Assembly (NCBI GenBank): GCA_041744735.1
Contig: JBGTKH010000398.1
Coordinates: forward strand, 1-8,918
Direction: 5' to 3'
DNA from: JBGTKH01 sp041744735
Lineage (GTDB): Bacteria; Planctomycetota; Planctomycetia; Pirellulales; Pirellulaceae
Length of the DNA: 8,918 nt
The notes under the pieces were generated by a model, which had not been told where the DNA came from, did not search any database, and saw nothing but the letters and a program-made list of their open reading frames with translations. The translations under genes and the position numbers were made by a program. Each line of letters opens with the position of its first letter. Within the stretch, counting starts at the first letter, position 1. Positions 1-6,567 of this stretch are shown here, in pieces.

Positions 1-2350
1 CCGCCGCCGCTTTCGCGTCCGTCGCGACCTTGGCCGCGGCGGTCGTGTCGGCGGCCAGCTTATCGGCGGCGGCTTTGGCATCCGCGGCGGTTTTTGCCAC
101 CGCGGCGGTGTCCGTCGCGATCTTGTCCATTTCCTTTTTGCGTTCGTCGGCAGCCTTCGCCGCTTCGGGATTGCGGCTGTAAGCAAGCTGCTGTGCGAAA
201 CCGCTGACGTAGAAGTTATAGTTGCCGACGGGCGTGTTGTTCTTCAAGGTGATTTGGAACTCGCCCGAGTTTGTGCCGGGATTAATCGCGAACGTCGGGG
301 CGTCGATGTTGGCGGGCAAGTCGGCGAAGAAGGCGTCGATCTTGCCGTTGAAGCCGGCGCGGCGAGTGAGCGTGTAGGGGATCTTGACGATCGCGGCGCG
401 CGAGGCTTCCCAAACTTTGTCGCCGCCCGCTTGCAATGCTACCGGCGCCGTTTCGTCAGCCGAGATGGAGACGGCGATGCCGCGAGTCAGCCGGCCCGGC
501 ACGCTCATCTCTTGTTGATTCGGTTGACGCATCGCGGGGGCGAAGATGGCGCCGCCGGTGCGCGCCGTTCGCGTCACATCCGCGTTGCCGATTTTGGCCT
601 TGCCGACAACTTGCACGATCCCGGTCACAGGCGCCGCGTTTTCCGCCGCGCTAAGAACCAATGTGGCCGTGTTGTTGGCCGGGCCGATGACAACGCTGGG
701 ACACGTGACGCCCGCGGGCAATCCGCTGACCGAGACTTGAATTTCGCCGTCAAAGTTGTCACGTCGAAACGCGACGACGCGAACCGTGTCGAGCCCGCCC
801 TTGCGCAATAGCAACGCGCCGCTCGAATCACCCGGCACGGCGGCCAGCCGGAAGTCCGGCTTCTCGTGGCGAATCGCCAGCCGATACACGTGGCGTGGAT
901 CGCTGGTCAATGCGCCGTACGCCTCGCGCACCAACACGCGATACATGCCGTCGGCCGGAACGACGAAACGATACAGCGGGTCATCAGTGCGGTTGTCGAA
1001 TTCGGGGCCACCGTCTCGCTGCCCCCAATCATCGACCGTGGCGATGGCCTGTACCTGCTCCTCGCCTTGTTCGTTCTTCGTGACACGCTGGATGACGAAG
1101 CTGGGATCGGTGGGCAGGCCCAGCCGCTGTGAAATCACTTCGATGGTGTAAACGTCGTTTTGTTTCGCGTCGAATGAGAACCAGTCTTCATCGCGCATCG
1201 GATAAAACTGGCCCATCACTTCGCAGGGGACGGTCAGCTTCTGAGCCTTGTCCGGCGTATCATTCGTTTCCGCTTCGATCGCGACGCTGGGCGCCGTGGC
1301 GATGCCGACGAGCATCGGATTGGACAGCCCCTGCGGCGCTTTTAGACGATACTCGACGCCGTCCAAGCCGCCTTGCTGCGGTTCGATCAGGCAGTTCAGC
1401 GAAAGATTCTCCGCGGCAGCACCAGCGGGCAGAGCAATCGCGGCAGCGATCTTTTGCAGCGGCGTGCCGTCGACCGAAACTCCCGCCGGTTGCCCGCCCG
1501 GCAGATTGCGGCCGAAGATCGTGTATTGGGTGTTGCTGCCCGCAAGCCCCGCCGGGGGAAAGATGAAATCGACGTGCGGCAGGACGCCGATCGACAGTCT
1601 GTAACAGTAATCGTTGCCGCCACCGTACAGAGCGTCGAAAACTTTCACTTGGTACTGGCCCGCAGCAGGAGCCGTGAAGTCAATGAGCGGATCGCCTCGC
1701 TGACCTTCGCGGTTGCTGGCCAGCTCACGCCCGGCCGGATCGCAGACAATCAGTGTCGCGTCCATTCGCGAATCGATCCGCTGCGCTTGGCAATCGATCA
1801 GCAAACGCTCGCCAGCTTTGGCCGTGAACTTAAACCAATCGACGTCGGCCGGCGAGTTCGCTCGGCCGTTGACAACCATCGGCGATTGGATCTCCGTCGC
1901 CACGTCGGCCGTGTTGTTCGGTTCGACCTCCAGCGATTCCGGCAAATCGGCGATTACAAATGCGCGAGGATTCGACACACCATATTTGCCGGCCGCCCGA
2001 ACATCGTACTGGCCATGCGGCACGTTGGCCGCGACGGTGACCACGAAGGTGTTCTCAACCGGCTGTGGGCTCTTGTCAAACGGACCTGCAGGTTGCGTCT
2101 TCGGAGCTGCCGTAATACCGGCGTGAGAGAAAACGAGCTGACTGACATCGTCCAGATTCGCACCGGCGATGGTCACTTCGACCGGTTTGCCGGGACTGGT
2201 TCCCGGCGGAAAGACGGCGTCCAAACGAGTCGCCGGCAGTTGCGCCCAGAGCGGCGAACCGACGATTGTTGACATGAGGAGTGCGAAAATCAGCCGCGAG
2301 ACGACATAGAACAACGAGCGGCACACCTGGTGTGGGTCGTGCTGGGGCAT
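1..2350 (-). CDS. Secreted PPC-domain protein, C-terminus cut off by the left window edge
   Basis: The frame is open from an ATG at 2350 to base 1: 783 codons are visible and the stop lies outside. AGGAGG at 2357-2362, six bases upstream, fixes the start. Residues 1-36 look like a Sec signal peptide (hydrophobic run about 20-34, likely cleavage after LWA). An IPT/TIG-like beta domain follows (about 41-134), then a PPC-type domain (about 141-255, EVEPNNT and DWFKF), a second IPT-like segment (about 258-300, FIFPPAGLAG) and a second PPC-type domain (about 358-495, EAETNDT and DWFSF). Beta-rich sequence runs from about 500 to 720. From about 727 the protein turns into an Ala/Lys/Asp-rich predicted helix with a 21-residue period. 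PPC domains are beta-sandwich modules of exported proteins; no catalytic site is visible, so it is more likely a binding or scaffold protein than an enzyme. It is the last gene visible in a cluster with DUF1553 and DUF1501 genes. The PPC assignment is firm; function is unknown. Confidence 0.88.
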   Translation of the reverse strand, partial: MPQHDPHQVCRSLFYVVSRLIFALLMSTIVGSPLWAQLPATRLDAVFPPGTSPGKPVEVTIAGANLDDVSQLVFSHAGITAAPKTQPAGPFDKSPQPVENTFVVTVAANVPHGQYDVRAAGKYGVSNPRAFVIADLPESLEVEPNNTADVATEIQSPMVVNGRANSPADVDWFKFTAKAGERLLIDCQAQRIDSRMDATLIVCDPAGRELASNREGQRGDPLIDFTAPAAGQYQVKVFDALYGGGNDYCYRLSIGVLPHVDFIFPPAGLAGSNTQYTIFGRNLPGGQPAGVSVDGTPLQKIAAAIALPAGAAAENLSLNCLIEPQQGGLDGVEYRLKAPQGLSNPMLVGIATAPSVAIEAETNDTPDKAQKLTVPCEVMGQFYPMRDEDWFSFDAKQNDVYTIEVISQRLGLPTDPSFVIQRVTKNEQGEEQVQAIATVDDWGQRDGGPEFDNRTDDPLYRFVVPADGMYRVLVREAYGALTSDPRHVYRLAIRHEKPDFRLAAVPGDSSGALLLRKGGLDTVRVVAFRRDNFDGEIQVSVSGLPAGVTCPSVVIGPANNTATLVLSAAENAAPVTGIVQVVGKAKIGNADVTRTARTGGAIFAPAMRQPNQQEMSVPGRLTRGIAVSISADETAPVALQAGGDKVWEASRAAIVKIPYTLTRRAGFNGKIDAFFADLPANIDAPTFAINPGTNSGEFQITLKNNTPVGNYNFYVSGFAQQLAYSRNPEAAKAADERKKEMDKIATDTAAVAKTAADAKAAADKLAADTTAAAKVATDAKAAA

Positions 2351-2356
2351 TGCGAT

Positions 2357-2362
2357 CCTCCT
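2357..2362 (-). promoter_or_regulatory. Shine-Dalgarno site of the PPC-domain gene
   Basis: On the minus strand this reads AGGAGG, six bases before the ATG at 2350. The wider context CAGGAGGATCGC is identical to that before the DUF1553 gene start at 5099. It supports 2350 as the start. Confidence 0.8.
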
Positions 2363-2457
2363 GGACGATCCGTAAGCAGCACTTCGTGTCTGCCGTGATG
2401 GTCGGTGGGAATAGTGGCGGGCAAATCAGTCTACCTGGAAAATCTGCCCACAGCGTG

Positions 2458-2484
2458 TAGTCGTAGTAGTCGTAGTAGCCGAAG
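2458..2484. repeat. Three 9-bp tandem units
   Basis: TAGTCGTAG occurs twice in direct succession (2458-2466 and 2467-2475). A diverged third unit, TAGCCGAAG, follows (2476-2484) and runs into the next palindromic repeat. It lies in the gap between the DUF1553 and PPC genes. It may be slippage expansion at the edge of the repeat element. Confidence 0.7.
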
Positions 2485-2502
2485 TCGTGAGACTTCGGTT
2501 AT
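2475..2502 (+). repeat. Hairpin repeat, forward copy (GTAGCCGAAGTC family)
   Basis: Arms CCGAAGTC (2479-2486) and GACTTCGG (2491-2498) pair perfectly around a GTGA loop. A G-T wobble and two A-T pairs extend the stem to about 11 bp. A diverged copy in the opposite orientation lies at 2551-2577. The sequence resembles dispersed intergenic repeats of planctomycete genomes. No run of T follows on either strand, so it is not a standard intrinsic terminator. Confidence 0.75.
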
Positions 2503-2513
2503 ATTTTCACCTC

Positions 2514-2537
2514 GTTCCCAAGCCGGAGCTTGGGAAC
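2514..2537. repeat. Palindromic repeat, copy 1 (GTTCCCAAGC family)
   Basis: A perfect 10-bp inverted repeat: arms GTTCCCAAGC and GCTTGGGAAC around a CGGA loop. The same palindrome recurs at 5144-5169 and 5224-5251. It lies about 66 bp past the stop of the DUF1553 gene, between the two oppositely oriented copies of the GTAGCCGAA repeat. It probably forms an RNA hairpin in the cluster transcript and could protect or punctuate the mRNA, but it lacks a U tract. Confidence 0.8.
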
Positions 2538-2550
2538 CAGATGCGGCCAA

Positions 2551-2577
2551 ATCCCGAACTCTCACGATTTCGGCTAC
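2551..2577 (-). repeat. Hairpin repeat, inverted diverged copy (GTAGCCGAA family)
   Basis: Read on the minus strand from 2577, it begins GTAGCCGAAATCGTGAGA. It matches the copy at 2475-2502 in all but about three positions of the first 25. The changes weaken its own hairpin. With the forward copy it forms a long imperfect inverted repeat enclosing the palindrome at 2514-2537. Confidence 0.7.
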
Positions 2578-2608
2578 GATGATAATCGAGGATCATCGAG
2601 CGATTATC
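2577..2608 (-). other. Overlapping inverted repeats at the end of the DUF1553 gene
   Basis: GATAATCG (2581-2588) pairs perfectly with CGATTATC (2601-2608); the right arm includes the TAA stop codon at 2606-2604. A competing 7-bp pair, CGATGAT (2577-2583) and ATCATCG (2592-2598), overlaps it, so the two structures exclude each other. No U run follows on the minus strand. This could be a 3' mRNA structure; the effect is unproven and chance is possible. Confidence 0.45.
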
Positions 2609-5099
2609 GGTTAAACAAAAACTCCTTCGTATTGAATAACGCCCACAAGACGTCTTCGTAGGCTTCTCTTTTGTTTGCCTTTCGGTTGACGTGAGCGAGG
2701 ACCAATTCCAATTCGTCGGAACGCGGCGCGCGGGCGAAGGCCCACAGGTACAGTTCGGTGGTCTTCTCTGCATCGGTCCGCGTTTGGTCCTGTGCCAACT
2801 GTGCGGCGCGGCCGTTGCCGTCGGACAGTTTGCCTTGGATGTCAGTTGAATTGAGCAAATGCAGCGACTGGGCCAAATTCGCCTCGGCGCTGCGTTCGCA
2901 TTCGCAGGCGCTTTCCGCTTGCGGCTTGCCGAATACGGTTAGGAAGTAATCGTTAAAGCCGTTGTCCGGCAATTGCACAGCCAGCGTTCCCGGCGGCATG
3001 CCGGCGAAGCTCACGCGTGTTCCCGCGACTTGATTGATCGCGTCGTACAGCGACTCCGCGTTCAATCGCCGCGGATAGAAGCTCGAAAAGTTCAGCTTAT
3101 CGCTCTTGTTGAACTCGGTCGGTTCGCTGCTCAATTGATAAACGTTCGACCGGCAGATCGTCCGCACCAAGCCCTTCATGTCGAACTTGCTGTCGACAAA
3201 ACTCTTGGCCAGCGCATCGAGCAACTCGGGATTCGTCGGCGGGTTCGTCACGCGCATGTCGTCTTCCGGATCGACGATGCCGCGGCCGAAGAAATGTTTC
3301 CAGTAACGATTGACCAGCGCTCGCGAGAAGAACGGATTGCCCGGCTGAGCCATCCAATCGACCAGCTTCTGCCGCGGGTCTTCGTACGCGGGAATTCCAA
3401 GCGGCTCGCCGCCAAGCCCAGTGGGCTTCAAATCCAAACTGTTGCGAGGATTGCGAGACGTGGCCAGCCCGCCTTTGTGATACACACGCTCGTTGGGCGT
3501 GCCGGTCCGGCCGGGCTTCTTGCCGACCTGCGAGAAGAACGCCTCGAAGCCGTAGTAATCGTTCTGGCTCCATTGCTCGAACGGATGATGATGGCAGCGG
3601 GCACATTGAATTCGCAGGCCGAGGAACAGTTGTGCCGTGTCCTCCATCTGCTCGGTGCTGCTGATCACTTCCTTGTACCAAGCGACCGGCGGGTACAACT
3701 CAACCTCGCCGCTGGCCGCCAGCACGCTGCGCACGAACTGGTCGTACGGCATGTTCTGCTGCAACGCCCGACGAATCCAACTGTGGAACCGGAAAGTGTA
3801 CGGCTTGTCAGTGTCCAGGCGGCGTTTGTTCCGCAGCACGGCACTCCACTTGTTCGCGAAGTAATCGCCGTAGCCTGGACTGTCCAGCAACCGGTCGATC
3901 AACTTGTCGCGCTTGTTGGGATCTTTGTCGTCGATGAACAGTCGAGCCTCTTCGGCCGTCGGCAGTTGCCCGGTGATGTCCAGCGATACGCGACGAATAA
4001 AAGTGGCGTCGTCGCAAAGCGGCGACGGCGGAATGCCAAGCGACTTCAGCTTGCCGAACACCAATTGATCGATGAAGTTCTTGGCTGGCGGCAGCGTAGT
4101 CACCGGCAAACCCAAGGGAATACTGGCGCGGAACACGTTGACGTGCCCTTGAAAGCGCACCATCACCGCGACGTCACCCGGCACGTCGAACGCGGTGACT
4201 AAGCCACTCGCCGTCGATTCGACCATTTCGGTATCATTGGATACAAATTCAGAGACGCGCGTGACGTCCTGCGTTGTCCCATCGCTGTAATGTGCGACGA
4301 CCGAAAGCTGCTGCCGCTCGCTGCGGTTCATGGCGCGAGTCTTCGGGAAGACCTCGATGCGCACCACGGTCGGATCGTCCGGGCTGCCATATGGCATCCC
4401 TTGCTCGATCCAGCGGGTGATCATCTGCCATTCGTACGAACCCGGATCGATGCGGTGCCCGCCGCCGTGAGGCAATTGATTGGAGGGCTTCAGCAGCAGC
4501 AAACTGTATTCGGGCGCTGCGGGAAAAACTCGCCGGCCGCGATCTTCCTTGACGAGGTATTCGTAATCCTCGTCGGGATAGAAACCCAGCAATGACAATT
4601 TGAATCCGTTTTGACCGTCCGACTTGCCGTGACAGCCGCCCACGTTGCAGCCTAGCTTGGTGAAGATCGGCGTGATTTCGTTGGGGAAGTTGATGGGAAT
4701 CGGATCGCTGAAACGTTCGACCTTCAACGGCAGCGTGGCCGAGAGGCCGCCGGAGGCAGTGGCCGTGACCACCACTTCGCCGTCGGCCAGCGGAGTGACG
4801 AATCCGTCTTTGTCCACGGTGACGACGCCCGGTTTGGAAACCGCAAACGCAACGCTCGGCGTTGCGTCGTGCAATTGACCGCTTGCATAGCGGCCGGTGA
4901 CGACCAATTGTCTACGTGCGTTCGGGCCTCGCAGCAGCGGTTCGCCGGCCTGCTCGAAGCTGATCGCCGCCAGATTACCGGCCGGGCCGAGTCCTGGAAA
5001 TTCGATTTTCGCCGGTGCCGGCTGCTGTGCCGCTGCGCGACTGCAGCAAAAGAGACCGGCCGTTGCGATGGCCAAGCCGAAACACATAATGCGTCCCAT
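2604..5099 (-). CDS. Secreted DUF1549/DUF1553 (PSCyt/PSD1-type) cytochrome-like protein
   Basis: 831 residues from the ATG at 5099. The frame extends to an ATG at 5132, but AGGAGG at 5107-5112 and a signal peptide starting at the second Met favour 5099. Likely Sec cleavage is after residue 24 (SRAAA/QQ). An Ig-like (BIG2-type) domain spans about 33-127. A cytochrome-like region (about 140-237) follows, with a CX4CH motif at C151-C156-H157. A second Ig-like domain is at about 244-328, DUF1549 at about 340-530 and DUF1553 at about 575-830. A canonical heme-type CXXCH occurs at C499-C502-H503, followed by two more His, and the CEC pair at 732-734 is usual in this family. The protein looks complete. 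The family is abundant in planctomycetes with no settled reaction; heme binding and extracytoplasmic redox are inferred from the motifs. It lies between DUF1501 and PPC-domain genes on the same strand. Confidence 0.93.
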   Translation of the reverse strand: MGRIMCFGLAIATAGLFCCSRAAAQQPAPAKIEFPGLGPAGNLAAISFEQAGEPLLRGPNARRQLVVTGRYASGQLHDATPSVAFAVSKPGVVTVDKDGFVTPLADGEVVVTATASGGLSATLPLKVERFSDPIPINFPNEITPIFTKLGCNVGGCHGKSDGQNGFKLSLLGFYPDEDYEYLVKEDRGRRVFPAAPEYSLLLLKPSNQLPHGGGHRIDPGSYEWQMITRWIEQGMPYGSPDDPTVVRIEVFPKTRAMNRSERQQLSVVAHYSDGTTQDVTRVSEFVSNDTEMVESTASGLVTAFDVPGDVAVMVRFQGHVNVFRASIPLGLPVTTLPPAKNFIDQLVFGKLKSLGIPPSPLCDDATFIRRVSLDITGQLPTAEEARLFIDDKDPNKRDKLIDRLLDSPGYGDYFANKWSAVLRNKRRLDTDKPYTFRFHSWIRRALQQNMPYDQFVRSVLAASGEVELYPPVAWYKEVISSTEQMEDTAQLFLGLRIQCARCHHHPFEQWSQNDYYGFEAFFSQVGKKPGRTGTPNERVYHKGGLATSRNPRNSLDLKPTGLGGEPLGIPAYEDPRQKLVDWMAQPGNPFFSRALVNRYWKHFFGRGIVDPEDDMRVTNPPTNPELLDALAKSFVDSKFDMKGLVRTICRSNVYQLSSEPTEFNKSDKLNFSSFYPRRLNAESLYDAINQVAGTRVSFAGMPPGTLAVQLPDNGFNDYFLTVFGKPQAESACECERSAEANLAQSLHLLNSTDIQGKLSDGNGRAAQLAQDQTRTDAEKTTELYLWAFARAPRSDELELVLAHVNRKANKREAYEDVLWALFNTKEFLFNR

Positions 5100-5106
5100 C
5101 AGCGAT

Positions 5107-5112
5107 CCTCCT
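5107..5112 (-). promoter_or_regulatory. Shine-Dalgarno site deciding the DUF1553 gene start
   Basis: On the minus strand this reads AGGAGG, seven bases before the ATG at 5099. It lies inside the extra 11 codons of the longer reading from 5132, so the shorter start is preferred. The 12-base context matches that of the downstream PPC gene. Confidence 0.8.
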
Positions 5113-5143
5113 GAAAGTACGACTCCACTCAAAATGTGCCCCT

Positions 5144-5169
5144 CGTTCCCAAGCTCCGGCTTGGAAACG
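5144..5169. repeat. Palindromic repeat, copy 2 (GTTCCCAAGC family)
   Basis: Arms CGTTCCCAAGC and GCTTGGAAACG around TCCG: an 11-bp inverted repeat with one mismatch (A at 5165 where the palindrome needs G). The loop is the complement of the CGGA loop in copies 1 and 3, so this copy is oriented oppositely. It sits in the DUF1501-DUF1553 gap, 32 bp upstream of the downstream gene's SD. Confidence 0.75.
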
Positions 5170-5202
5170 CAGATCTGTCACTAACTACTGCCTCCACGGA
5201 TC

Positions 5203-5215
5203 GAAGCGGAGCTTC
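5203..5215. repeat. Short hairpin GAAGC-GGA-GCTTC
   Basis: A perfect 5-bp stem with a 3-base loop, between palindrome copies 2 and 3. It may be part of the same mosaic repeat, but it is too short to be sure it is not chance. Confidence 0.4.
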
Positions 5216-5223
5216 TCGGAATT

Positions 5224-5251
5224 TGGTTCCCAAGCCGGAGCTTGGGAACCA
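5224..5251. repeat. Palindromic repeat, copy 3 (GTTCCCAAGC family)
   Basis: A perfect 12-bp inverted repeat: arms TGGTTCCCAAGC and GCTTGGGAACCA around CGGA, the longest and cleanest of the three copies. It begins 11 bp past the stop of the DUF1501 gene. Its position fits an mRNA 3' hairpin or attenuator between cistrons. No U tract follows on the minus strand, so a simple intrinsic terminator is unlikely. Confidence 0.8.
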
Positions 5252-5262
5252 GTGGTCAAACC

Positions 5263-6567
5263 CTACACTAATTCGCTGATCGGCTTGCCGTGCTCGACCA
5301 TGTAGACCGGGCGGCCGGCTTGATTGACATATTGAATGCGGCGATCGATTCCCAACACTTGAAACACGGTCGCCATCAGGTCCTGCGGTGTGATGGGCGT
5401 TGTCTTCGGCACGTCGACTTTTTCGGCCGACTCGCCGATCACTTGTCCCATCTTCAAGCCGCCACCGGCCAACGCCAGCGTGCTCAACGGCGCCCAGTGG
5501 TCGCGGCCCGCGCCGCCGTTCACCTTGGGCGTGCGGCCAAACTCGCCGCTGATCACCAGCAGGATGTTTTGATCCAGTCCGCGCTGAGCCAAATCCTCAA
5601 CCAGGGCCGACACGGCATGATCCACTTGCGGCGCGCGGTTGTTCATCTCGTTCTTAATGTTGCCGTGCATGTCCCAGCCGCCGTATTCCAGCGTCACGAA
5701 TCCGCAGCCGGCTTCGCACAAGCGGCGGGCCTGCAACAGCCGCTGACCTAAATCCGGCCCATAGCGTTCCACCACGCGCGGATCTTCGTACTTCAGATCG
5801 AACGCTTGCTGCGAACGGCTGAGCACTAAATTGAACGCTTGTTGCTCGAACGAATCGAGACCTTCCATCAAACGGCTGCGGTCGGCTTGACGGTTGACGT
5901 TATCCAAGCCCTTGAGCAAATCGCGGCGATCGTCCAAGCGGACCTTGTCGACGACCAATGACATGTTGCGGCGAGCTTGACCGCCCGGATCAAACGGTGC
6001 GTAAGCCGCGCCCAGGAACGACGGGCCATCGGCCAGAATGCCGCCCAATCGCACGTACGTCGGCATGCCGGTCTGCGGATTATTCGCGCCGCGCACACGC
6101 GACAGAATCGAACCGATGGAAGGCCGTGTGGGTATTCCGCCGTTGTCCACATTGCGGTCATCGTAGCCGGTCATCAGCCAGTGCGTGCCGCCGCCGTGAC
6201 CGCTGTTGGTGTGCGCGAACGAACGCACGAACGCCATCTTGTCGGCGACTTGTCCCATCTTGGCAAAGTTACCGCCGAGCGTGACGCCGGGCAGCTTCGT
6301 GGCGACTTCGCCCGTGACGCTACGATATTCCATCGGCGCCGTCATCTTCGGATCGAACGTCTCGACGTGTGTCGGTCCGCCGCTGAGCCACAGCCAGATG
6401 ACCGACGTGTCTTTGACCGATGCTCCCGCCGAGGCCGCTTCGGCACGCGCCCGCAACAACTGCGGCAGCGCCATGGCCCCCAGCCCCAGCGTGCCCACTT
6501 TCAGAAAATCCCTCCGTGTCGCCCCTTCACAATTCCGACTGCGCCGATTCATCATCAGGTTCAACAT
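5263..6567 (-). CDS. Tat-exported DUF1501 protein (alkaline-phosphatase/sulfatase-like fold)
   Basis: 434 residues from the ATG at 6567. An in-frame ATG at 6726 would add 53 residues, but AGGAAG at 6575-6580 precedes 6567 by seven bases, and from there the Tat signal lies near the N-terminus. The twin-arginine motif TRRDFLK is at 17-23, followed by a hydrophobic stretch (24-38) and likely cleavage near 44-46. Family landmarks are all present: WLSGGPTHVETFDPK (60-74), the His-rich HTNSGHGGGTHWLMTG (119-134), GWDMHGN (297-303), GEFGRTPKVN (341-350), GRDHW (354-358) and a Gly-rich LAGGG (366-370). The length is typical. DUF1501 belongs to the alkaline-phosphatase-like superfamily, but its substrate is not established; metal binding through the conserved Asp and His residues is inferred. 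It is the first gene of the minus-strand cluster. Tat export suggests folding, perhaps with a cofactor, before secretion. Confidence 0.93.
   Translation of the reverse strand: MLNLMMNRRSRNCEGATRRDFLKVGTLGLGAMALPQLLRARAEAASAGASVKDTSVIWLWLSGGPTHVETFDPKMTAPMEYRSVTGEVATKLPGVTLGGNFAKMGQVADKMAFVRSFAHTNSGHGGGTHWLMTGYDDRNVDNGGIPTRPSIGSILSRVRGANNPQTGMPTYVRLGGILADGPSFLGAAYAPFDPGGQARRNMSLVVDKVRLDDRRDLLKGLDNVNRQADRSRLMEGLDSFEQQAFNLVLSRSQQAFDLKYEDPRVVERYGPDLGQRLLQARRLCEAGCGFVTLEYGGWDMHGNIKNEMNNRAPQVDHAVSALVEDLAQRGLDQNILLVISGEFGRTPKVNGGAGRDHWAPLSTLALAGGGLKMGQVIGESAEKVDVPKTTPITPQDLMATVFQVLGIDRRIQYVNQAGRPVYMVEHGKPISELV

Noticed and set aside
1373..2272. Plus-strand open frame of 299 codons opposite the PPC gene
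   Set aside because: It is Arg-rich with no motif and overlaps a well-supported minus-strand frame with two PPC-type domains; a shadow frame.
2458..2577. Possible CRISPR array or attachment site
   Set aside because: The repeats are palindromic, few, diverged and in both orientations with no regular spacers, and there are no cas or integrase genes.
2405..2614. Small plus-strand frame of 69 codons in the DUF1553-PPC gap
   Set aside because: It is made mostly of translated palindromic repeats (SRSSRSS, QAGAWEP); such peptides are repeat artefacts.
2973..4202. Long plus-strand open frame of 409 codons opposite the DUF1553 gene
   Set aside because: It is antisense to a gene with clear domain motifs. 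Its translation is rich in Arg, His and Gln with no recognisable domain or signal, which is typical of a shadow frame in G+C-rich DNA.
5045..5050. Possible lipoprotein signal in the DUF1553 protein (LFCC)
   Set aside because: The residues before the Cys do not fit a lipobox (Phe or Cys where Gly, Ala or Ser is needed). Ordinary cleavage after SRAAA is more likely.
5100..5132. Longer start for the DUF1553 gene at 5132
   Set aside because: It would place the AGGAGG ribosome site inside the coding region and spoil the signal peptide start.
5224..5251. Palindrome copies as Rho-independent terminators
   Set aside because: The stems are strong but no T run follows on the transcribed minus strand at any of the three copies.
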